A DNA stretch of 7,085 bases, from positions 1 to 7,085 of the forward strand of contig CAYURI010000020.1 of NCBI GenBank assembly GCA_964447275.1. Reading direction: 5' to 3'. The position numbers and the translations under genes are program-made. Below are positions 1 through 5,512 of this stretch, one piece after another. Under the pieces are notes generated by a model. That model saw only the letters and a program-made list of their open reading frames with translations, had not been told where the DNA came from and did no database searches. The stretch's first letter is position 1; each line of letters begins with the position of its first letter. The stretch comes from DAOSVX01 sp964447275. GTDB taxonomy: Bacteria; Bacillota_I; Bacilli_A; RF39; UBA660.

Positions 1-14
1 AAGAAGTGAGATAG

Positions 15-1388
15 ATGAAAAACGTAACAATGGAAGAATTAGTAAGTTTTTGTAAACAATATGGGTTTATTTTTCAAGGCAGTGAAATATATGGTGGACT
101 TGCTAATACTTGGGATTTTGGACCTTTAGGAGTACTTCTTAAAAATAATGTTAAAGGTGCTTGGCTAAAGAAATTTGTTCAAGAAGATCCTAATAATGTT
201 AGTATGGATAGTGCTATATTAATGAATCCTAGAGTATGGGAAGCGAGTGGTCACGTTGCTACTTTTTCTGATCCGCTAATTGATTGTAAAAGCTGTAAGA
301 GTAGATATCGTGCTGATAAATTAATTGAAGAGTTTTCTGATGCAGATCCAACTAAAATGACTGAAGAAGAAATGGTTAAGTTTATTAATGATAATAAAAT
401 TGTTTGCCCTAAATGTGGTAAGTTAGATTATACTGAGATTAGAAAATTTAATTTAATGTTTAAAACTTATCAAGGAGTTATTGAAGATGCGAAAAACATT
501 GTCTATTTAAGACCAGAAACAGCTCAAGGAATTTTTGTTGATTTTTTAAATGTGCAAAGAAGCATGAGACTAAAAGTTCCTTTTGGAATTTGCCAAGTAG
601 GTAAAAGCTTTAGAAATGAAATTACCCCAGGTAACTTTATTTTTAGAGTTAGAGAATTTGAACAAATGGAATTAGAATTCTTTTGTAAACCGGGTACAGA
701 GTTAGATTGGTTTAAATATTATAAAGAATATTGTAAAAACTTTCTATTATCTTTAGGATTAAAAGAAGAAAATATTAAACTTCGTGATCATTCTAAAGAA
801 GAATTAAGTTTTTATAGTAATGCTACTACTGATATTGAATATAAGTTTCCTTTTGGTTGGGGTGAACTTTGGGGAATAGCAAGTAGAACTGATTATGATT
901 TAAAACAACATCAAGAGTTTTCTGGTGTTAAACAAGAATATTTAGATCCCGAGACTAATGAAAAATATGTTCCTTATGTTATTGAGCCATCAGTTGGGGT
1001 AGAAAGAATGTTTTTATCAATACTATGTGATGCCTATAACAAAGAAACACTAGAAGACAATACCGAAAGAGAAGTATTAAAATTACATCCTTATCTAGCT
1101 CCTTATAAAGTAGCTGTTCTACCATTAATTAAAAAAATGCATAGTGAAAAAGCCATGGAATTATATAAAGAACTAGCTAAGAAATTTATTGTTACTTATG
1201 ATGAAGGATCTAGTATTGGTAAAAGATATCGAAGACAAGATGCTAGTGGTACTCCTTTTTGTATAACAATAGATGATGAAACATTAAATAATAATACTGT
1301 TACAGTAAGAGATAGAGATACCATGAAACAAGTGGTTATTAATTTAAACGATTTAGAAAAATATATTGAAGAAAAGATTAGATTTTAA
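15..1388 (+). CDS. glyS: Glycyl-tRNA synthetase, single-chain homodimeric type (class II)
   Basis: This cytoplasmic enzyme charges tRNA-Gly with glycine using ATP. The 457-residue length is that of the single-chain alpha2 enzyme (Mycoplasma, Staphylococcus and eukaryotic type), not the split GlyQ/GlyS tetramer. The N-terminal GGLANTWDFGPLG (28-39) is family-typical. Two CxxC pairs, C91/C94 and C131/C134, form a likely zinc-binding insertion. Class II motif 2 spans about 196-222, with FRNEITPG holding R200 and E202. Motif 3 is GVERMF (328-333). The C-terminal anticodon-binding domain runs from about 362, with IGKRYRRQD at 401-409. The start at 15 leaves the full N-terminus; a weak AAGTGAG lies just upstream and a TAG at 12-14 abuts the ATG, so an unseen upstream gene may end there. 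Any T-box leader would be outside the window. No terminator follows. Identification is very secure. Confidence 0.97.
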   Translation: MKNVTMEELVSFCKQYGFIFQGSEIYGGLANTWDFGPLGVLLKNNVKGAWLKKFVQEDPNNVSMDSAILMNPRVWEASGHVATFSDPLIDCKSCKSRYRADKLIEEFSDADPTKMTEEEMVKFINDNKIVCPKCGKLDYTEIRKFNLMFKTYQGVIEDAKNIVYLRPETAQGIFVDFLNVQRSMRLKVPFGICQVGKSFRNEITPGNFIFRVREFEQMELEFFCKPGTELDWFKYYKEYCKNFLLSLGLKEENIKLRDHSKEELSFYSNATTDIEYKFPFGWGELWGIASRTDYDLKQHQEFSGVKQEYLDPETNEKYVPYVIEPSVGVERMFLSILCDAYNKETLEDNTEREVLKLHPYLAPYKVAVLPLIKKMHSEKAMELYKELAKKFIVTYDEGSSIGKRYRRQDASGTPFCITIDDETLNNNTVTVRDRDTMKQVVINLNDLEKYIEEKIRF

Positions 1389-1398
1389 TCAAAAGTAT

Positions 1399-1427
1399 TT
1401 GAATTGTCTTTAATATTCTGCTAAAAT
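1399..1427 (+). promoter_or_regulatory. Sigma-A-type extended -10 promoter for sepF-divIVA
   Basis: TTGAAT at 1399-1404 (4/6 match to the -35 consensus), a 17-bp spacer, and TAAAAT at 1422-1427 (5/6 match) preceded by TG at 1419-1420 (extended -10). Transcription would start near 1434, giving a leader of about 35 nt that contains the sepF ribosome binding site. It fills most of the short gap between glyS and sepF. Predicted from sequence only. Confidence 0.72.
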
Positions 1428-1455
1428 AGTATAGTAATATAAGAAGTGTAATCAT

Positions 1456-1461
1456 GGGAGG
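1456..1461 (+). promoter_or_regulatory. Ribosome binding site that decides the sepF start
   Basis: GGGAGG ends 7 nt before the ATG at 1469. An earlier in-frame ATG at 1454 overlaps this site and has no Shine-Dalgarno of its own, so 1469 is the better start. Confidence 0.85.
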
Positions 1462-1468
1462 AATAAAT

Positions 1469-1873
1469 ATGGGTTTTTTCAAAAAATTATTTAGTGATGA
1501 ACCAGACAAAAAGATGGATGAAGAAGAATACTACAATGTTAGTGAAGAAGAAGCCATTGAGGAGTCAGATAAATCAGGGAGTAAAATGATTCTTATGGAA
1601 CCTCGTGCTTATTCAGAAAGCCAACAAATTGCTGATCACTTGAAAAACCGTAATAGCGTAGTTGTTAATTTAAAAAGAGTAACATCTGATCAAGCTAAAA
1701 GAATTATTGATTTTTTAACTGGTACTTTGTATGCCATCGGTGGTGACTTAGAAAATATTGGTGTAGGCATATATTTATGTACTCCTAAGAATGTTAGTGT
1801 TCAAGGTAAAATAACTGATGATGACGTTAAAGGTAAAGAAAAAGAAAAATTAGAAGACGAGATAGATTGGTAG
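1469..1873 (+). CDS. sepF: Cell division protein SepF
   Basis: SepF tethers FtsZ to the membrane and aligns FtsZ filaments at the septum. With the start at 1469 the protein is 134 residues. The N-terminus MGFFKKLF is a short amphipathic stretch of the kind that binds membrane. An acidic low-complexity linker follows (about 10-38). The SepF/Ylm core is at about 39-113: EPRAYSESQQIADHLKNR (44-61), VVVNLKRV (64-71), QAKRIIDFLTGT (75-86), YAIGGD (88-93) and IYLCTPKNV (101-109). These match the B. subtilis protein closely. A charged tail follows the core and ends in a tryptophan. It precedes divIVA by 24 bp and shares its promoter and terminator. In many Bacillota ylmG and ylmH lie between these two genes; here they do not. 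The five-residue longer form starting at 1454 is less likely. Confidence 0.95.
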   Translation: MGFFKKLFSDEPDKKMDEEEYYNVSEEEAIEESDKSGSKMILMEPRAYSESQQIADHLKNRNSVVVNLKRVTSDQAKRIIDFLTGTLYAIGGDLENIGVGIYLCTPKNVSVQGKITDDDVKGKEKEKLEDEIDW

Positions 1874-1887
1874 AAAGTTCTTTTGTC

Positions 1888-1894
1888 GAGGTGA
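1888..1894 (+). promoter_or_regulatory. Ribosome binding site of divIVA, containing an in-frame stop
   Basis: GAGGTGA lies 3 nt before the ATG at 1898. Its last three bases (1892-1894) are a TGA in the divIVA frame, which rules out an N-terminal extension under the standard code and fixes the start. Confidence 0.85.
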
Positions 1895-1897
1895 CAT

Positions 1898-2329
1898 ATG
1901 AGAAAATTTAATACAAGTTTAACAGGCTATGATAAAAATGAAGTTAATACTTTTGTTAATGATATAACAAGAGAATATGAAGCTATGTTAAATAATTTAA
2001 AAGATCGTGATAAAACTATAAATGAATTAAAGGAAAAATTATCACGTTTTGAAAATATGGAGAACACCTTAAATAGGGCTATTTTAGTGGCGGAAGATGC
2101 ATCTAACAGAATTAAGAAAATGGCTTATGATGAAAGTAATACAATCGTTATAGATGCTAAAAAGAATGCTTCAAGAATAATAAATGAAGCACTACTTAAA
2201 GCGGAAAATATTGAAAATGAAACGATGTTCTTAAAACGTAAGATTGCTAATTATAAAAAGCGTATTAAACAAGAAATAGAAAATCAACTAGATACCATTG
2301 ATAAGATGGATGAGGTTATTGAAGAATAA
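1898..2329 (+). CDS. divIVA: DivIVA-family cell division/polarity protein
   Basis: DivIVA proteins are coiled-coil scaffolds that gather at curved membrane (septa and poles) and recruit partners. This 143-residue protein shows the family N-terminal motif TGYDKNEVNTFVNDI (9-23). A long coiled coil follows, with family-typical stretches ENTLNRAILVAEDA (55-68) and KKNASRIINEALLKAENI (88-105), close in register to the B. subtilis protein. The C-terminus is acidic and shorter than usual. Compared with B. subtilis (164 residues), about nine residues are missing before GY, and the membrane-inserting F-R pair ahead of GY is replaced by L8-T9. It is the last gene of the sepF unit and is followed at once by a terminator. 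It could be a divergent DivIVA/GpsB-like paralogue, but the position next to sepF favours DivIVA itself. Confidence 0.9.
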   Translation: MRKFNTSLTGYDKNEVNTFVNDITREYEAMLNNLKDRDKTINELKEKLSRFENMENTLNRAILVAEDASNRIKKMAYDESNTIVIDAKKNASRIINEALLKAENIENETMFLKRKIANYKKRIKQEIENQLDTIDKMDEVIEE

Positions 2330-2331
2330 AT

Positions 2332-2362
2332 AAAGGAGTTTAAAAAACTCCTTTTCTTTTTT
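2332..2362 (+). terminator. Rho-independent terminator after divIVA
   Basis: A perfect 10-bp stem, AAAGGAGTTT (2332-2341) with AAACTCCTTT (2345-2354), closes a 3-nt loop and runs into a T-rich tract (TTTTCTTTTTT, 2352-2362). It begins 2 nt after the divIVA stop codon and separates the sepF-divIVA unit from the GGDEF gene. Confidence 0.88.
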
Positions 2363-2368
2363 ATAAAA

Positions 2369-2377
2369 TGTTATAAT
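2369..2377 (+). promoter_or_regulatory. Extended -10 promoter for the GGDEF-led operon
   Basis: TGTTATAAT: TG at 2369-2370 and a perfect TATAAT at 2372-2377. The -35 position 17 bp upstream (2349-2354, TCCTTT) is poor and lies in the preceding terminator stem, so the promoter would depend on the extended -10. Transcription would start near 2384, leaving a leader of about 22 nt. Confidence 0.7.
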
Positions 2378-2393
2378 ATATAAGTATATATGC

Positions 2394-2400
2394 AGGAGGT
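2394..2400 (+). promoter_or_regulatory. Strong ribosome binding site of the GGDEF gene
   Basis: AGGAGGT is a near-perfect Shine-Dalgarno 5 nt before the ATG at 2406. It is among the strongest in the window, so the first gene of this operon is probably well translated. Confidence 0.85.
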
Positions 2401-2405
2401 ATATT

Positions 2406-3305
2406 ATGGTGCTTTCTAAACAACAAAAAGAGCTTTTAGAAACTATTTCAAAAATGTTTCCAAAAGGTAAAATAAAACTTTCTATTACAAAAAATGGTGA
2501 AATGATATTTCCAACGAAGAAAAAAGAAGCTAATTTTATAAAAAGGGTTCTAAAAGGGCTATCTCCTATGTCGGATAAAAGCTTTATAGACGGAAGCTGG
2601 TATGAATGCACAACTGGAGAATATGATCCAACTGTTGGTGAAGTAACAATCATTTTAGATGTTACAAAATATATGGCCGATAAGATTGGAATACCAAATA
2701 GAACATCAGCTGAAGAAATGATGATTAGCTATTTTCAAAGCCAGGAAGCAACCCCTCAAGATTTTGCTTTTATTATGCTTGATGTTGATAATTTTAAAGC
2801 AGTTAACGATACATATGATCATTTAATTGGAGACGAAGTTCTTATTAGTATTGCTAGAGTACTAAGAAGTAGCGTTAGAAATACCGATATTGTAGGACGA
2901 TATGGTGGCGATGAAATGTTTGTTCTTCTAAAAAACATTTCTGCTGAAGATGCTCAAATTAAAGCTGAAGAACTAAGAATTAAAGCCGGAGAGCTAAAAG
3001 TTTTTTCATCGGGGATACAAATTCCATCACCAACTATTAGTTTAGGTTTATATTTTATTTCAAAAACCGAATGGGAAACTTTAAAAGAATTATTTGGCCA
3101 AAAAGATTCATATTTATTATTAATAGATGCAATTGAAAAAGCAGCGGCCGGAGCTTTAAAAGCAAGCAAAAAACGTGGCAAGAACAGGGTTGAAGCGGTA
3201 ACCGGAGTTTCAGAAGAGTTTACTTATTTAGAACCACCTAAAGAGCTTGCCATGAAGCAAAAGGCACCTCATGGAAGGAGAATGGAAGATGCTAAAAGTG
3301 TTTAA
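2406..3305 (+). CDS. PAS-like/GGDEF protein, candidate diguanylate cyclase
   Basis: GGDEF domains make cyclic di-GMP from two GTP. This 299-residue protein has no signal peptide or membrane segment, so it should be cytosolic. Residues about 20-90 look like a degenerate PAS sensor: a NGEMIFP strand, then GSWYECTTGEYD and VTIILDVTKYM, the usual PAS ending. The GGDEF domain spans about 91-265: LDVDNFKAVND (125-135) carries metal and GTP residues D126, N134 and D135; DHLIGDEVL (138-146) follows; the signature is RYGGDEM (165-171). An RxxD inhibitory site (158-161, RNTD) sits exactly five residues before GGDE, so product feedback looks possible. The opening DxLTGLxNR motif is degraded to ADKIGIPNR (91-99), and the fifth signature residue is M, not F. 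A roughly 35-residue tail overlaps the start of yqeG by 17 bp. Catalytic residues look intact, but activity is inferred. Confidence 0.88.
   Translation: MVLSKQQKELLETISKMFPKGKIKLSITKNGEMIFPTKKKEANFIKRVLKGLSPMSDKSFIDGSWYECTTGEYDPTVGEVTIILDVTKYMADKIGIPNRTSAEEMMISYFQSQEATPQDFAFIMLDVDNFKAVNDTYDHLIGDEVLISIARVLRSSVRNTDIVGRYGGDEMFVLLKNISAEDAQIKAEELRIKAGELKVFSSGIQIPSPTISLGLYFISKTEWETLKELFGQKDSYLLLIDAIEKAAAGALKASKKRGKNRVEAVTGVSEEFTYLEPPKELAMKQKAPHGRRMEDAKSV
3275..3280 (+). promoter_or_regulatory. Ribosome binding site that decides the yqeG start
   Basis: AAGGAG lies inside the last codons of the GGDEF gene, 8 nt before the ATG at 3289. The earlier in-frame ATG at 3271 lies just before this site and has no Shine-Dalgarno, so 3289 is preferred. 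Confidence 0.8.
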
Positions 3306-3813
3306 ACCAAAAATGTATTATCAAGATATTTTTAAGATTGATTATAATAAACTTCAAGCCATGGGTATAAAAGTTTTGCTTTTTGATTTGGACAATACCA
3401 TTGAACCAATATTTATAAATCTACCAGATGATAAAGATATAAAACTTTTTAATATTTTAAAAGATATGGGATTTAAAATTATTATTATGTCTAATAGTAA
3501 AAAAGAAAGAGTAAGTATATTTGCTAAAAAACTGGGCGTTTTTTACCATAGTTTTTCAATGAAACCATTTATAAAAAGTTACTTGCAATTAATGCATCAA
3601 TATAAGTTTAAGCATCATGAAGTAGCAGCAATTGGTGATCAATTAATTACTGATATATATGGCGCTAATAATCTTAAGATTATTAGCATTTTAGTTGATC
3701 AAATTAGTGAAGTAGAAGAACATAAAACTAAATTTAATCGTTTTTTAGAAAAAATGATTCTTAATCATTTTAAAGCTAAAAATATATTTGTAAAAGGAAA
3801 CTATTATGAGTAA
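3289..3813 (+). CDS. yqeG: YqeG-family HAD (subclass IIIA) phosphatase
   Basis: This is a 174-residue single-domain HAD hydrolase of the usual YqeG length. Motif I is DLDNT (33-37), with nucleophile D33 and acid/base D35. Motif II is S68 in IMSNS. Motif III is K92 in MKPF. Motif IV is GDQLITD (116-122), with D117 and D122 binding magnesium. The family is related to the phosphatidylglycerophosphate phosphatases of mitochondria and plastids (GEP4-like), so a role in phosphatidylglycerol synthesis is plausible, though the substrate cannot be read from sequence. It overlaps the GGDEF gene by 17 bp and mutL by 8 bp, which suggests translational coupling. In B. subtilis yqeG sits with yqeH, aroE and nadD; none of those is here. 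The N-terminal FKPKMYYQDIF is family-like and supports the start at 3289. Confidence 0.9.
   Translation: MLKVFKPKMYYQDIFKIDYNKLQAMGIKVLLFDLDNTIEPIFINLPDDKDIKLFNILKDMGFKIIIMSNSKKERVSIFAKKLGVFYHSFSMKPFIKSYLQLMHQYKFKHHEVAAIGDQLITDIYGANNLKIISILVDQISEVEEHKTKFNRFLEKMILNHFKAKNIFVKGNYYE
3794..3798 (+). promoter_or_regulatory. Ribosome binding site of mutL
   Basis: AAGGA lies 7 nt before the ATG at 3806, inside the end of yqeG, whose stop codon (3811-3813) falls after the mutL start. Confidence 0.7.
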
Positions 3814-5512
3814 GATTAAAGTAATGAATGAAAATTTAGCTAATAAAATAGCTGCTGGAGAAGTAGTGGAAAGCTGTGCCTCAGTTGTTAAGGAATTAGT
3901 TGAAAACTCAATTGATGCATTAAGTACTGAGATTACTGTTTCTTTAATTGAAGGTGGCTTAAAAGAAATAAGAGTTACTGATAATGGTAGTGGTATGGAT
4001 GAAGAAGACGCTGTTTTGGCTTTTTCGCGCCATGCAACAAGTAAATTATTAAAAGAAGATGATTTGTTCTTTATTGATACTTTAGGATTTCGTGGTGAAG
4101 CCCTTCCTTCAATTGCCTCAGTATCAATTGTTAATTTAAAAACCTGCCAAAATGATATTGGTTATGAAGTAAATATTGAAGGTGGCAAATTAATCAATAA
4201 AACTAAGTGTGAAGCGAGAAAAGGGACAAGTATTAGTATTAAAGATTTATTTTATAATACGCCAGCTAGGTTAAAATACTTAAAGGGACCTAAAGAAGAA
4301 TTATTTATTGTTGTTGCTTATTTAGAAAAGTTAGCTTTATCAAAACCAGGAATCAAATTTACTTTAATGAATAATGATAAAATGGTATTTAAAACCAGCG
4401 GTAGTGGTGATTTATTAAAAACTATTTACGAAATATATGGCTTTCAAGTATCTTCTAATATGATTAGTATTAGTGGTAGTAATAACGATTATGATTTAAG
4501 TGGTTATGTTTGTAAACCAGTAATATTAAAGTCTAATCGTAATCATTTAATTGTCTTTGTTAATGGTCGTATTATTAAAAATAATGACATAAATAGAGCG
4601 ATAAATGATGCTTACTATACTCATAAACCAGAAAATAAATTTCCTATTGTCGTATTAAATATTAACACTGATCCAACCTTAATAGATGTTAATATTCATC
4701 CCACTAAACAAGATATTAAACTAAGCAAGAAAAATGAACTTGCTGATTTAATTATGGAGACAATTAAAAAAGCTTTGTACCAAAGTGAATTAATTGTACC
4801 AATAAAATATGAAGATACTCAAAGTTATATAGAAGAAAATAATATTGAAACATCTCCTAAAATAAAAGAAGAACAAGTCGATTTTGCTTTTAATGATGAT
4901 TATCGAGCTAGTGAAAAAGGGGATACTAAAATTACTAAATTATTTCCAGTCGCACTTTTACTTGGGACTTATATTGTTTGTCAAAATGACGAAGGAATCT
5001 ATCTAATTGATCAACATGCTGCTGAAGAAAGAATTAATTATGAAAAAAACATGGTGGCTTTAAGAGCTAAAAAAATAAGTAGAACAGCATTATTAATTCC
5101 AATAACTATTGAATTATCAAAAAGTGAATATTTAATTATTGAAGAACATAAAGAATTGCTTACAAATATGGGCTTTGTTTTTGAAGAATTTGGTATTAAC
5201 ACCATTAAATTTAATGAGCATCCCACTTGGTTAAAAGAAGGATATGAAGAAGAATCAATTAGAAAGATATTAGATTTAATTGTTTTAAGTAGAAATGATT
5301 TTGATGTTGTTAAATTCAATGAAAATGTGGCTATAACTCTTGCTTGTAAATTAAGTATTAAAGCTAATTATGAAATAACTATTAACGAAATGGAAAAGAT
5401 TATCGAAGATTTGTTTAAATGCGAAAATCCTTATAATTGTCCTCATGGTAGACCGACCATTATAACATTTAGTAAATATGAATTAGAAAAAATGTTTAAA
5501 AGAGTGATGTAG
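3806..5512 (+). CDS. mutL: DNA mismatch repair protein MutL, endonuclease type
   Basis: MutL links mismatch recognition by MutS to strand removal. The 568-residue protein has an N-terminal GHKL ATPase (about 1-330): NKIAAGEVVE (13-22), KELVENSIDA with catalytic E30 and Mg-binding N34, DNGSGM (59-64), and GFRGEAL (94-100). A short acidic linker (about 333-375) leads to the C-terminal dimerisation/endonuclease domain. This holds the DQHA(X)2E(X)4E nicking motif (402-413), ACK (513-515), CPHGRP (545-550) and KYELEKMFKRVM at the end. The regulatory-zinc ligands known in B. subtilis (E408, C514, C545, H547) are present, so strand nicking without MutH is expected. Odd points: ERPAS is ESCAS (22-26), DAG is DAL (37-39), and the glutamine of the beta-clamp motif in the C-terminal domain is replaced (TALLIP, 427-432). 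mutS is not adjacent. The start overlaps yqeG by 8 bp. Confidence 0.97.
   Translation: MSKIKVMNENLANKIAAGEVVESCASVVKELVENSIDALSTEITVSLIEGGLKEIRVTDNGSGMDEEDAVLAFSRHATSKLLKEDDLFFIDTLGFRGEALPSIASVSIVNLKTCQNDIGYEVNIEGGKLINKTKCEARKGTSISIKDLFYNTPARLKYLKGPKEELFIVVAYLEKLALSKPGIKFTLMNNDKMVFKTSGSGDLLKTIYEIYGFQVSSNMISISGSNNDYDLSGYVCKPVILKSNRNHLIVFVNGRIIKNNDINRAINDAYYTHKPENKFPIVVLNINTDPTLIDVNIHPTKQDIKLSKKNELADLIMETIKKALYQSELIVPIKYEDTQSYIEENNIETSPKIKEEQVDFAFNDDYRASEKGDTKITKLFPVALLLGTYIVCQNDEGIYLIDQHAAEERINYEKNMVALRAKKISRTALLIPITIELSKSEYLIIEEHKELLTNMGFVFEEFGINTIKFNEHPTWLKEGYEEESIRKILDLIVLSRNDFDVVKFNENVAITLACKLSIKANYEITINEMEKIIEDLFKCENPYNCPHGRPTIITFSKYELEKMFKRVM

Noticed and set aside
1..14. T-box riboswitch or end of an upstream gene before glyS
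   Set aside because: Only 14 bases are visible. The TAG at 12-14 could be a stop codon, but nothing supports a specific call.
1376..1390. Hairpin GATTA-GATTT-TAATC at the end of glyS as a terminator
   Set aside because: The stem is only 5 bp and AT-rich, and no T tract follows.
1454..1468. Upstream in-frame ATG of sepF, giving a five-residue longer protein
   Set aside because: The Shine-Dalgarno GGGAGG lies between this ATG and the one at 1469, and family N-termini fit the later start.
2288..2653. Minus-strand open frame of 121 codons across the divIVA/GGDEF gap
   Set aside because: It runs antisense through the terminator, promoter and both flanking genes, has no ribosome binding site worth noting, and its protein is low-complexity and hydrophobic, as expected from AT-rich antisense reading.
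3250..3274. Inverted repeat CCATGA/TCATGG just before the yqeG ribosome binding site, possible translational control
   Set aside because: A 6-bp stem with a 13-nt loop inside coding sequence is expected by chance, and it does not cover the Shine-Dalgarno.
3271..3288. Upstream in-frame ATG of yqeG
   Set aside because: It has no ribosome binding site, while AAGGAG is well placed for the ATG at 3289; the extra residues are not family-like.
5038..5319. Minus-strand open frame opposite mutL
   Set aside because: It lies wholly within the conserved C-terminal domain of MutL and has no recognisable product, so it is a shadow.
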